A stretch of DNA of 41,077 nucleotides from a virus: positions 1-41,077 of the IMG/VR virus record IMGVR_UViG_3300020438_000089; one strand, 5' to 3'. This document shows, one piece after another, positions 1 through 7,735 of the stretch (the stretch's first letter is position 1; each line of letters begins with the position of its first letter). The position numbers and the translations under genes are program-made. A model generated the notes under the pieces. The model saw only the letters and a program-made list of their open reading frames with translations, was not told the origin of the DNA and searched no databases.

Positions 1-106
1 TCAATTTGCAGATACAGCAGAAGGTATAAATTTACAATCAAAAGTAGATGCAGCAGGGAAAACTACAGCTAAAGATAGAGGTGTTGCAACAGGTCTTGAA
101 ATTCTA
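1..106. repeat. Left copy of terminal overlap repeat
   Basis: These 106 bases match 40972-41077 except at four positions (26, 27, 29 and 30). Bases 31-106 are identical, a 76-base exact match. The repeat lies inside one reading frame that stays open across the joined ends, so it most likely reflects circular closure of an assembled circular or circularly permuted phage genome. The four differences change two codons (Ile-Asn here, Arg-Ala in the right copy), which looks like population variation or an assembly bubble. Confidence 0.9.
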
Positions 107-973
107 GGTCCAGATGGATTAGAGAGAATGTCAGATGACAGAGACGTTCAAGATGTATTAAGAAGAAAGAAGAAGATAGCTGATGAAGGTATTGGTTCAG
201 CAGAACGTGAGCAAATGAGATCACGTATGGCTCAACAGATGGGACAAGCCCAGCAAATGGCAGGTTTCCAGTTAGGCGGTGCGCTAGGAGGTGCTAAGGG
301 TGCTGGAGTTGCTGCTCAACAGCGAAGTTTGGCTGCACAAGGCATGGCATCCAGGGCTGGTATAGAATCTGACATATTCCTAGCACAAGAATCTGCTAAG
401 AGACAGGGCTTAGAGTCTTACTCATCTTCATTAGGAGAAGTTAAAACCTTTGACATAGGACAAGCTGCTAAAGAAAGAGACATTATGTTTCAATCTATAA
501 TGGGATATGAGCAAATGGAAAGTGCTGAGAAGGCAGCTCAAATGCAAGCTGACGCAGCAGCTAAGAGAGGGGGAGGATGTCATATTGCTGGAACTAAAGT
601 TCTTATGGCAGACCATACATATAAAAATATAGAAGATATAAAGATAGGTGATGAAGTAATGTTAGGTGGAAAGGTAATGGGGTGTGGGTCCATCCTAAGC
701 AACGAAACTTTCTACACACTTAACGAGGAAGTATTTACACAGTCTCACCTAGTATTTGATCCTACCACAGAGCTGTACAACAGAGCAGATGAATCTGTAC
801 AATGTACAAAATACAAAGAAGATATTGAAATGGTAGTTTATCCAATATTTACTGAGAACAGATGTTACGTAACTAGCTTTGTGTCAGGTGATTTTGGTAT
901 GGAAGAAGAGTATAGAGAGATACGAAATGATCTTACATATAAAATGAAAGGAATTAACTATGGCAAAAGATAA
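2..973 (+). CDS. C-terminal part of virion-associated protein with Hint (intein-like) domain; starts at 40730
   Basis: This is the 3' part of a 404-residue protein that begins at 40730 and crosses the contig junction. The frame is open from base 2; an internal ATG at 128 is not the real start. The first 270 residues are Gln/Ala/Gly-rich and helical, as in phage internal or ejection proteins. From codon 578-580 (Cys274 of the joined protein) a Hint domain begins: GGG-CHIAGTKVLM, then KNIEDIKIGDEV, which is block A of inteins and hedgehog domains, and TQSH (Thr327/His330), which fits block B TxxH. The domain ends the protein, and I see no C-terminal His-Asn, so splicing is unlikely; N-terminal cleavage or transfer at Cys274, as in bacterial intein-like domains, is an inference. 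The gene sits between tail genes and the muramidase ejection protein and overlaps the next gene by 14 bases. Confidence 0.8.
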   Translation, partial: QFADTAEGINLQSKVDAAGKTTAKDRGVATGLEILGPDGLERMSDDRDVQDVLRRKKKIADEGIGSAEREQMRSRMAQQMGQAQQMAGFQLGGALGGAKGAGVAAQQRSLAAQGMASRAGIESDIFLAQESAKRQGLESYSSSLGEVKTFDIGQAAKERDIMFQSIMGYEQMESAEKAAQMQADAAAKRGGGCHIAGTKVLMADHTYKNIEDIKIGDEVMLGGKVMGCGSILSNETFYTLNEEVFTQSHLVFDPTTELYNRADESVQCTKYKEDIEMVVYPIFTENRCYVTSFVSGDFGMEEEYREIRNDLTYKMKGINYGKR

Positions 974-1982
974 GAAAATTCATGATTTATCTGAAACTGA
1001 AATCCAAGATCAACCAATTGATAGTGAGAATAAGTTAAAGAGAGAAATAAATAAGAATACTAGTGCTGCTAATACATCTCAAGGAGCTGTAAAACAAGGC
1101 GTTCAATCTATCAATGAGGCTAAGAAGAAACAAGCTGAACAAATGCAAAAACAACAGCAACAGCAAGGATCTAATAAAGATGAGTTTCTTAATAGAACTA
1201 GGGATTCATTAGACACACAGTTTAAAGATGCGATGTCATACTTTGGACCCAGGCTTGTAGCTCAATTGTTTGGAGGTAACTCTGCAATGGCTATGACAGA
1301 CAAAGTGATGAGTGGGTTTGAAGGCTATCAAGCTCGTCAGTTAGCTAGAAAACAAAGTGCTGAAGATAGGCAGTTTGAGTTACAACAAAGAAAGAACCAG
1401 CTTGCTACAGGTAATATGGGAACTACAGCAGACAGAAAATTAGCTTTTGAGAAGAAAAAGTATCAAGAAGAAAAGCAATTAAAAATTGATAAAGATATAG
1501 AAGAAAGAGAGAGTGCTGCTGCTCAGATAAATGATATGGTATCTGAAATAGATAATGTCAAAGCAGAATTAGGTAAGTTTCCTGGTTCTGTAGGACTTAT
1601 GGGTGGTTCTGAAATGATGAGAAAAATGGATGAAGCCTCAGGAGATACAACATCGTCTGCAAAAGAGGATGTAAGAAGAAGACTACTTACTTTGACAGTT
1701 GAGCAAACTTTAGAAAATGCTGCAAAACTAAAAGGACCTATATCAGAGAAAGAACTAAACTTCTTAAAAGCAAATATACCTAAGCTAACTGCTCCTAGAA
1801 AGAGTTGGGACATGTATTTAGATAGAATGAAAAAAGCTATGGTTAAAAAAGAAGGTAGACAAACTAAAGGTATAGAACAGATTAGACAACAATCTCAACA
1901 ATTTCAACCTGGATCTACAATAGAAGATGAGGCAGGTAAACAATATATAGTTATGCCAGATGGATCTTATAGGGAAAAATAG
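960..1982 (+). CDS. Coiled-coil, Gln-rich internal virion protein candidate
   Basis: This 340-residue protein matches no family I recognise. Its first 70 residues are Lys/Gln/Asn-rich with a polyglutamine run (KQQQQQ). Residues about 125-200 are strongly charged and predicted coiled coil, and the C-terminal third is helical and ends in a short acidic and polar tail. It starts at ATG 960, 14 bases inside the previous gene, with AAGGA about eight bases upstream, and ends two bases before the muramidase gene. The position between the Hint protein and the large ejection protein suggests an internal core or ejected protein comparable in place to T7 gp14-gp15, but this rests on context only. Confidence 0.75.
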   Translation: MAKDKKIHDLSETEIQDQPIDSENKLKREINKNTSAANTSQGAVKQGVQSINEAKKKQAEQMQKQQQQQGSNKDEFLNRTRDSLDTQFKDAMSYFGPRLVAQLFGGNSAMAMTDKVMSGFEGYQARQLARKQSAEDRQFELQQRKNQLATGNMGTTADRKLAFEKKKYQEEKQLKIDKDIEERESAAAQINDMVSEIDNVKAELGKFPGSVGLMGGSEMMRKMDEASGDTTSSAKEDVRRRLLTLTVEQTLENAAKLKGPISEKELNFLKANIPKLTAPRKSWDMYLDRMKKAMVKKEGRQTKGIEQIRQQSQQFQPGSTIEDEAGKQYIVMPDGSYREK

Positions 1983-1984
1983 TA

Positions 1985-4837
1985 ATGACTAGAGAAGAAA
2001 GAATAAAAAAGTTTATTAAAGACAAAATGTTATCTCAATCTGAAACAGGTAAGGTATCTACTGTAAAAGAAGATTCAGGAAATTTTCATGGAGGTAAACT
2101 TATAGGTAGTAAGTTTGGAGTTACAGGAGCTACTCTACAGGCTTACAAAAGAAAAGAAGATCCAAAATTTACCTCCACCAAAGAAGCAATAGCTAACGTA
2201 GATATAGATACGGCAGCTAAAATTGCTTACGATGAATACTATAAAAAATACAATATAGATAAAATAGCTGATGAGGACCTAGCTACTAATGTACTAGACT
2301 TTGCATATAACTCTGGAGGGAGTAGGGCTTTAAGATGGTTAAGAAAAACTGTACAGGATAAACAAAAAGCTGCTGGAGATACTAATAAATTAAAGGTAGG
2401 TAAAGGAAAGCTAGATGAAGAGGCTTTAAATATAATTAATTCTAATTACATTACTAATAATGAATACGCAGATCAAAGACAACAATATATAGATATTATA
2501 TCTAAAAAAGATAAAAATAAAAAATTTAAAAAAGGATGGACAAATAGGGTAAATAGTATGAGAAGTCAGGATCAAGTGAACGAACAAGTTCCTGAAGAAA
2601 CTGAACAAGTCTCAACTCCTCCTGTATCCTCTACTAATCCTTTAGGAGATTTAAATCCTTTAGCATCAACAATGGGAAATGAAATGGCAGAAAACATAGA
2701 AAATCCAGACAAAAAGTTTAAATTAGTAAGTGGTCCAGAAGGTAAACAACCTGAAAAAAAGTTTAAATTAGTATCGGGTCCACAGCCTCAGCAAGAAGAA
2801 GCAGCAGAGCCTCAAGAACCTGCTAGACCTGAGCGTACTATGGGACAATCTTTTATGCAAGGTGTAGGACAAGGTTTTTCATACGGAGCTGCTGATGAAA
2901 TATCGGCTATATCTTCTACTGTAGATGATGTATTAACTACAGACTTAGGTAAACAGGTTATGAATGACACCTTAGCTGGCTTTACAAAGGCACAACTAGA
3001 TGGGGATGAGATGCCTCTCACTAGATTAGCTAGTCAGTATAGAAAACATAGAGATGATGAAAGAGCTTTAGTAGATGAGTACAGAGGGGATAACCCAATG
3101 TCTTATACAGCAGGTGAAATAGCAGGAACATTTTTAAATTATGCTGCTGTAGGACCTCTAGCCTTTGGCGCAGGTATGGTTACTAGAGGAGGCAAGGTAC
3201 TGTATGGAACTCTTAGTGGTATGGCACATAACTTAGGTTCTTCTGAAGAAGAGACTATTGGAGGTTTAGCAGAAGACACAGCTAGAGGAGGCTTAATTGG
3301 AGCCGCTGGTGAAGCAGCTTTTCCAGTATTTAAAGGTGGAGTACAGGCTGCAACAGATGTTGCTGAAAGAGTTAGAAGTGGTTCTCTAATTAAATTTTTA
3401 GGCGGACCTGGAACTGACCCTAGAAGAAGGTTAGGAGAGGTAGGTAAGCAAGTAGATGATTTTGCAGAAAGAATGATAAATTATAATGATGCTGATGGTA
3501 CACCTCTTATAAAACCTTTTATGAATAGACAAAACCTTAGTAATACTTTAAATAAAAATGCCGATCGCATAGGCGACAAGATGGCTGATATATTAACTGA
3601 TATGGATGAAGCCATAGGTAAACCTGTAATAGATGGGTATAGTTTAAGAAATGAGGTAAGAGAACAAGTTATTAAACCTTTAATGACACCTAAATCTCTA
3701 CCTGAAGACAAAGCTGTTGGAGCAGCTCTAGAAGATTACATCATTAAATTAACTCAAAGTTTAAAATCAGTTGAACAATCTGTAGATCCCAAGACAGGTT
3801 CTAATGTATTAAAAGAAGTATTTGAACCTCAAACATGGGCTCTATCTGACTTAGCTAAACAAAAAAGTAAATTGCAAGGGATGTATAGAAAGACCAGACT
3901 TAAAGATGCTGACAATATTACTGTAGGAATAGCTCAAGGTAAAGATAGAATAGCAAATGTTATGGGAGATTTTATAGATAAAGAGTTAAAAGGTAAAAAT
4001 ATAGCTCCTGAAATATCTAATCAATACAACGCATTTAAACAAGCTTATGGAGATATGGCAGAAGGATCTTACATTGTTAAGCAACAAATAGAAAGAGATG
4101 CTGGTAAAGATATCTTTCAAAGAATATTTAATGACTCAGTAGTTAGGTATACATCCATGGCATCTATAGCAGGTACAATGGTAGGACTTCCTTACTCTAA
4201 GGTAGGTATGGCTGTAGCAGGATTTAAAGCCTTGTCTGAAAGTAAAAGGGTAAATGGAATAGCAGCTAAATCTGCTGAAACAGCAATAAAACTATTACAA
4301 AAAAATCCAGAAGCAGCAGCTACTATAGCTAATAGATTAGTAACTTCTACTGCTTTGTCTGCTGATGATTTCTTTGATAACATGACAAAAAGCCTTGCAG
4401 AATTAACATTTATTGATCAGCCATTGGCTAGAGATCCTAATGAAGTTATACGTAGAAGTGATAAATTATTACATTTAGTAGAAGATTTAGATCCTGAGAT
4501 GGCAAAAAATTTAGGTGCTGCCATAGACAACAGAGACTTAGGATCTATAAATGCTTTGATGGATCAATTAGTAAAGGCAGTACCAGCTCAATATGTACAG
4601 CCTGGTATAGGTTTTGGAGGTAAAGCTTTTAGTGAACAAGATATTGCTAAAGTAAATTCTGATATACAGAATGTTAGGAATACTAGAAGAAGAAAACAAC
4701 TACATAATGCTTTTAATAATCAATCTTCTGATAAATTTAGAATGGTTCCTAGCGAGTTATATGAAGAAAAACAAAGTGATCCAGCTAACTTTTTTAAATT
4801 TAAAAAGAAACAAAACAAATTTATTAAGGATTACTAA
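1985..4837 (+). CDS. Large internal/ejection protein with N-terminal GH108-like muramidase domain
   Basis: This 950-residue protein carries a peptidoglycan-cleaving domain at its N terminus. Residues 22-55 resemble the GH108 (N-acetylmuramidase, formerly DUF847) signature: an acid residue followed by a Gly-Gly and then KFGVT, with Glu29 the likely catalytic residue. Residues 100-124 (LDFAYNSGGSRALRWLRKTV) match the second conserved helix of the family. A tandem KKFKLVSGP motif follows at about residues 242-265 in a Pro/Gln-rich linker. The remaining 680 residues are helical with hydrophobic Gly/Ala stretches near 375-420 and 715-755, as expected of proteins that form a channel through the envelope. 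By analogy with T7 gp16 it would open the cell wall during DNA entry. No free endolysin is seen elsewhere, so this domain may also serve in lysis. Confidence 0.75.
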   Translation: MTREERIKKFIKDKMLSQSETGKVSTVKEDSGNFHGGKLIGSKFGVTGATLQAYKRKEDPKFTSTKEAIANVDIDTAAKIAYDEYYKKYNIDKIADEDLATNVLDFAYNSGGSRALRWLRKTVQDKQKAAGDTNKLKVGKGKLDEEALNIINSNYITNNEYADQRQQYIDIISKKDKNKKFKKGWTNRVNSMRSQDQVNEQVPEETEQVSTPPVSSTNPLGDLNPLASTMGNEMAENIENPDKKFKLVSGPEGKQPEKKFKLVSGPQPQQEEAAEPQEPARPERTMGQSFMQGVGQGFSYGAADEISAISSTVDDVLTTDLGKQVMNDTLAGFTKAQLDGDEMPLTRLASQYRKHRDDERALVDEYRGDNPMSYTAGEIAGTFLNYAAVGPLAFGAGMVTRGGKVLYGTLSGMAHNLGSSEEETIGGLAEDTARGGLIGAAGEAAFPVFKGGVQAATDVAERVRSGSLIKFLGGPGTDPRRRLGEVGKQVDDFAERMINYNDADGTPLIKPFMNRQNLSNTLNKNADRIGDKMADILTDMDEAIGKPVIDGYSLRNEVREQVIKPLMTPKSLPEDKAVGAALEDYIIKLTQSLKSVEQSVDPKTGSNVLKEVFEPQTWALSDLAKQKSKLQGMYRKTRLKDADNITVGIAQGKDRIANVMGDFIDKELKGKNIAPEISNQYNAFKQAYGDMAEGSYIVKQQIERDAGKDIFQRIFNDSVVRYTSMASIAGTMVGLPYSKVGMAVAGFKALSESKRVNGIAAKSAETAIKLLQKNPEAAATIANRLVTSTALSADDFFDNMTKSLAELTFIDQPLARDPNEVIRRSDKLLHLVEDLDPEMAKNLGAAIDNRDLGSINALMDQLVKAVPAQYVQPGIGFGGKAFSEQDIAKVNSDIQNVRNTRRRKQLHNAFNNQSSDKFRMVPSELYEEKQSDPANFFKFKKKQNKFIKDY

Positions 4838-5148
4838 TGAAAGATATGGCAAAAAAAGCAGCAAAGAAAAAATTGTCAGCAGCTTGGCAACGTAAAGAAG
4901 GTAAGAATCCTAGTGGAGGTCTTAATGCTAAAGGTGTTGCATCATATCGTAGAGCTAATCCAGGTAGTAAGTTAAAGATGGCAGTTACTACTAAGCCAAG
5001 TAAGTTAAAGAAGGGAAGTAAGTCTGCTAATAGACGTAAATCATTTTGTGCTCGTATGAGCGGAATGAAAAAAAGATTAACCTCAGCAAAGACAGCAAGA
5101 GATCCTAATAGTAGGATTAATAAGTCATTGCGTAAATGGAATTGTTAA
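4837..5148 (+). CDS. Small lysine-rich phage protein, DUF6321-like
   Basis: This 103-residue, very basic protein contains the pattern GGLNAKGVASYRRANPGSKL, then RRKSFCARMSGM, and ends in SLRKWNC. I recognise this arrangement from a family of small phage proteins of unknown function (DUF6321, from memory). Two conserved Cys residues (one in SFCARM, one at the C terminus) could pair or bind metal. The ATG overlaps the last base of the ejection-protein gene and is preceded by AAGG. It lies in a run of basic small proteins before the holin. Its function is unknown; nucleic-acid binding is a guess from charge. Confidence 0.75.
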   Translation: MKDMAKKAAKKKLSAAWQRKEGKNPSGGLNAKGVASYRRANPGSKLKMAVTTKPSKLKKGSKSANRRKSFCARMSGMKKRLTSAKTARDPNSRINKSLRKWNC

Positions 5149-5149
5149 A

Positions 5150-5383
5150 ATGAAAGAGATAGAGCAGGACATAAAAGTTATTAGAGAATCACAGATCCGA
5201 ATGGAGCAAGATATAAAATATCATATCAAGAGGACTGACCTGCTCGAGAAACGTGTAGATAAAAATGAAGATCTGCTGCAACCTTTAGTAGTGTGGAAAT
5301 GGATGCGTGAAAATGTCCGTTTCATTTTGCTTCTAGTAGGATGCATTGCAGCAATTATAACCTGGAGTATTAAATATGCCTAA
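5150..5383 (+). CDS. Coiled-coil plus C-terminal membrane helix protein, XhlA/holin-accessory-like
   Basis: The 77-residue product has a charged coiled coil (residues 1-45) followed by one hydrophobic helix (about 54-74, FILLLVGCIAAIITWSI) and a short basic end. This is the layout of XhlA-type haemolysin/holin accessory proteins. No sequence motif fixes the assignment. The gene starts one base after the previous stop and overlaps the next by eight bases. It sits five genes before a 3TM holin, so a role in lysis is plausible. Confidence 0.65.
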   Translation: MKEIEQDIKVIRESQIRMEQDIKYHIKRTDLLEKRVDKNEDLLQPLVVWKWMRENVRFILLLVGCIAAIITWSIKYA

Positions 5384-5903
5384 AATATTAACACAATTAG
5401 TTACAAGTACAATAAGTTCTATTACAGCTTCTACAGGAGCAGCAAGTGGAGGAGGAGGAGGTATATCTTACGATGTAAGCGTACTTGCTACAGGACAGTC
5501 TTCTACTAGTAGTTATAATGGTTTATCTTACAGTAATGTAAGCACTGTACAACATGGCACATTTACTAATGGTACGGCTGTTGTTAGTAGCAGTAATAAT
5601 GAGTACTCCGCATCTTCAAATGGCACCTGTCAGTTTGTATTTGATACAGCAGGTATCTATGTAATAGAATTTAACTCATACGCCTCTTCTAGCGGAGGTG
5701 GTTTTCAATTTATTGATCTTACAAGAAATGGGTCCTCAGGGGTAGACGAGCAAGTTTCTTTTTTAGGTATATACTCAAACTACAATAGAAAATCAACATC
5801 TTCTATTAGGAAGTTTGAAGTTGGGGACAAGTTAACATTTTTTACTGCAAGTAGTATTCCATCGGCTAACCTTAGTAGAATATTAATAGCAAAGATAGGA
5901 TAA
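5376..5903 (+). CDS. Small Ser/Gly-rich beta-sandwich protein, possible tail or fibre accessory
   Basis: This 175-residue protein starts with a hydrophobic/Thr-Ser stretch and a GGGGG run near residue 28, then alternates short beta strands through to the C terminus. The segment FDTAGIYVIEFNSYASSSGG followed later by RKFEVGDKLTFFTASS resembles the strands of C1q/TNF-like jelly rolls that occur in phage fibres and surface proteins. The likeness is structural rather than a clear motif match. It lies among late genes downstream of the ejection protein. It could be a receptor-binding or decoration protein; confidence in function is low. Confidence 0.65.
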   Translation: MPKILTQLVTSTISSITASTGAASGGGGGISYDVSVLATGQSSTSSYNGLSYSNVSTVQHGTFTNGTAVVSSSNNEYSASSNGTCQFVFDTAGIYVIEFNSYASSSGGGFQFIDLTRNGSSGVDEQVSFLGIYSNYNRKSTSSIRKFEVGDKLTFFTASSIPSANLSRILIAKIG

Positions 5904-5906
5904 ATT

Positions 5907-6098
5907 ATGGCTAAACCAAGTAATAGTAAGTTATACAATAGTATTAAATCTCAGGCTAAGAGTAAATTTTCAGTATACCCTTCAGCCTATGCATCAGCCT
6001 GGATTGTTAAACAATATAAAAAACGTGGTGGTAAATATAGTGGAAAAAAGACTTCTGGTATAAAACAAGCTGCCAAAAGAATTGCGAGGAAAAAATGA
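5907..6098 (+). CDS. Small basic phage protein, DUF5872-like
   Basis: The 63-residue product contains FSVYPSAYASAWIVKQYKKR followed by GGKY, which I recognise as the core of a small phage family of unknown function (DUF5872, recalled). The C terminus is a run of Lys and Arg. An AGGA site lies about seven bases before the ATG, and the gene overlaps the next by four bases (ATGA). Like its neighbours it is rich in lysine. Its function is unknown. Confidence 0.75.
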   Translation: MAKPSNSKLYNSIKSQAKSKFSVYPSAYASAWIVKQYKKRGGKYSGKKTSGIKQAAKRIARKK

Positions 6099-6280
6099 TT
6101 AGTAAACTAGCACCACTTGTAATAATGGGCATGGGAGCACAATCTTATTACAATAAAACTAAACAAGGTAAAAAAGACAAAGAAATAGCTAAGAAAGCTG
6201 CTAAAAAGAGGATGTCAAAGAGTAAATGTAAAAGCTGCAATGGAAAAGGTTGTAGTAAGTGCTCTAAAGGTAAGTATTAG
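6095..6280 (+). CDS. Small protein with hydrophobic N terminus and CxxC zinc-ribbon-like C terminus
   Basis: The 61-residue protein has a short hydrophobic start (ISKLAPLVIMGMGA), a Lys-rich middle and a C-terminal CKSCNGKGCSKC cluster, i.e. CxxCxGxxCxxC, which resembles half of a DnaJ-type zinc-binding repeat. It is ATGA-coupled to the previous gene. The four close cysteines suggest metal binding; nothing else indicates a function. Confidence 0.65.
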   Translation: MISKLAPLVIMGMGAQSYYNKTKQGKKDKEIAKKAAKKRMSKSKCKSCNGKGCSKCSKGKY

Positions 6281-6504
6281 TGCCTCAATTTAATATGAAA
6301 AGTGCATCTGCATTATTTAAAAATAAATATAGGAAGGAGAAGAAAGTGAAATCAGTAACAGAATTTGCAAAGAAAATGTTTAGAAGAAAAAAAGCTACTA
6401 AAGATGTTAAAAAAGCTGGAGGAATAGGTTCGGGTAAATCTACTCAATCAGGAAAAAAGTTTAGTAATAAGAAGTCAGGTAAAGCTTTTCCATGGTCTAA
6501 ATAA
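6280..6504 (+). CDS. Very basic small protein of unknown function
   Basis: This 74-residue protein is mostly Lys, Ser, Gly and Phe, with no recognised domain. The long frame starts at GTG 6280, overlapping the previous stop; ATG 6295 (residue 6) is an alternative start. The stop overlaps the holin ATG. It is the fourth Lys-rich small protein in this stretch. Packing or nucleic-acid binding is possible, based on composition only. Confidence 0.6.
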   Translation: MPQFNMKSASALFKNKYRKEKKVKSVTEFAKKMFRRKKATKDVKKAGGIGSGKSTQSGKKFSNKKSGKAFPWSK

Positions 6505-6893
6505 TGGGTTTATTTGATTTTATAAGTAACATATTTAGTCCGGCTGCAAAGATAGTTGATGAGCTTCATACTTCTGATGAAGAGAAGCTTAAACTAAAGA
6601 ATGAGCTGGCAAACATACAAGGTAAGGCACAGGATAGAATCCTAGACTACGAAAGTAAGCTGGCAGAATACCGACACAAACTTCTAATTGCAGAGGCTAA
6701 TTCACCTCATCCATTTGTTGCCATGTGGCGACCCATCTGTTCGACCGCTCTGGTCACTATTATTGTGTTGGCTTCTTTTGGTCTTTGTCAACCAGGTCCC
6801 GAACTATACAAATTAGCTGAGATCTTTTTAGGTGCTTATGTTGGAGGACGTACCATAGAGAAGATTGTAAGTGCAAGTAAGCTAGGAAAGTAA
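6504..6893 (+). CDS. Holin of the 3TM (GTA_holin_3TM) type
   Basis: The 129-residue protein has an N-terminal amphipathic segment (GLFDFISNIFSP), a charged helical region, then an HPFVAMWRPICSTAL segment leading into hydrophobic helices (about 78-95 and 103-118). The WRP motif at the entry to the first membrane helix and the preceding acidic SDEEKLKLK stretch are typical of the 3TM holin family of phages and gene transfer agents. It would permeabilise the inner membrane at lysis. It is the last late gene; the first gene on the other strand ends seven bases further on. Confidence 0.75.
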   Translation: MGLFDFISNIFSPAAKIVDELHTSDEEKLKLKNELANIQGKAQDRILDYESKLAEYRHKLLIAEANSPHPFVAMWRPICSTALVTIIVLASFGLCQPGPELYKLAEIFLGAYVGGRTIEKIVSASKLGK

Positions 6894-6899
6894 GGAATA

Positions 6900-7217
6900 T
6901 CACAGGTATATTTCGTTATCCTCTATATCAGTAATTTCTACTGGTTCTAAATTATCATGACAATATAAGAACATAGCATTTGCTAAGGCATGAGCCATGT
7001 GATGTAAGCCTGTCTCTGGGTCTTCTTTCTCTCCCATACGCCAAGCTTGTATATGCCTAAGTAAGGCAGCCTCATATCTGTGAGTCTCTACTTGTTTCCA
7101 ATTATATCTATCATATTTCTGTGCGCCAATAGTTAGAACCTTAGCTAGGTCTTCTAAGGCATGGGCATCTATAAGGTCATACTGTGGTTTATCTGTATCA
7201 AACTTTTTACCTGTCAT
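6900..7217 (-). CDS. dATP/dGTP diphosphohydrolase-like protein (DUF5664 family)
   Basis: The 105-residue protein matches the DUF5664 family: KFDTDKPQYDLIDAHALEDL, then LTIGAQKYDRYNW, then AALLRHIQAWRMGEKEDPET and LHHMAHALANAMFL. The conserved acidic and His residues are arranged as in all-alpha NTP pyrophosphatases. Relatives are annotated as dATP/dGTP diphosphohydrolases and would shape the dNTP pool for replication. It is the last gene of the leftward unit and has AGGA eight bases before the ATG. I see no purine-modification (PurZ-like) gene here, so a base-Z pathway is not supported. Confidence 0.8.
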   Translation of the reverse strand: MTGKKFDTDKPQYDLIDAHALEDLAKVLTIGAQKYDRYNWKQVETHRYEAALLRHIQAWRMGEKEDPETGLHHMAHALANAMFLYCHDNLEPVEITDIEDNEIYL

Positions 7218-7227
7218 TTAAAAAATC

Positions 7228-7653
7228 CTAAATTATAAAATCTGTATTAGCTGATTGAACTAAAGAAACTGCTCCTGAAAAACCTTTGTTGTACACGAAT
7301 CCTCTAGGTTTCATATATCTTTGCATAAATTTTTCACTGTGTATATCTGTGTGATGGTAACAAATTATACATTTTTTATGTTTCATTTCTTGTATAATTT
7401 TATCTAATAATAAATTTATATACGAAGTCTTATCTAACTTATAGTCAGGATTACTTATTGTAATTCCTAAAACAGCTATAGGAGCTCCTTCTCCTTTATA
7501 AAAGTAAGAAGATGCTACTGGGATGTCTTTATCATACACTACATAACTAGTGGCTGGAAACAACTCTTTAGCCATTCCTTTCCATCCAATTGCGTTAAAC
7601 CAGTTAATTACTTCTTCTTTTTCTTTACATGTATTTAAAACTTTAACTTCCAT
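7228..7653 (-). CDS. GNAT-like acyltransferase
   Basis: This 141-residue protein has the general GNAT layout: an N-terminal helix, a central strand pair (TSYVVYDKDIPVASSYFYK and APIAVLGITISNP), a helix (LLLDKIIQEMKHKKCIICY) and a late SEKFMQRYMKPRGFVYNK segment, which is where GNATs end with a Tyr/Phe after a helix. The classical Q/RxxGxG/A CoA loop is not obvious, so the call is moderate. A good AAGGGAG site precedes the ATG. The substrate cannot be told from the sequence. Confidence 0.55.
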   Translation of the reverse strand: MEVKVLNTCKEKEEVINWFNAIGWKGMAKELFPATSYVVYDKDIPVASSYFYKGEGAPIAVLGITISNPDYKLDKTSYINLLLDKIIQEMKHKKCIICYHHTDIHSEKFMQRYMKPRGFVYNKGFSGAVSLVQSANTDFII

Positions 7654-7674
7654 AAAACTCCCTTTAATGGATCT

Positions 7675-7706
7675 GGAGGGTGTATTTAAAGCCTTAGCTA
7701 CCCTCC
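7675..7706 (-). other. Intergenic stem-loop
   Basis: GGAGGGT (7675-7681) and ACCCTCC (7700-7706) form a 7-bp perfect stem around an 18-base loop. It stands in the 82-base gap between the nuclease gene and the GNAT-like gene. On the minus strand it is not followed by a T run, so it is not a standard terminator; it could be a processing or pausing element. Confidence 0.5.
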
Positions 7707-7735
7707 GGTTGACATATAGTCCTTAACCCATACTG

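Noticed and set aside
128-973. Treating ATG 128 as the true start of the Hint-domain gene
   Set aside because: The frame is open upstream to base 2 and joins the frame starting at 40730 through the terminal repeat; no ribosome site precedes 128.
6900-7217. Base-Z (2-aminoadenine) genome modification suggested by the dATP/dGTP pyrophosphohydrolase
   Set aside because: No PurZ-like adenylosuccinate synthetase or HD-domain dATPase is present, and the polymerase is not of a recognisable DpoZ type by eye.
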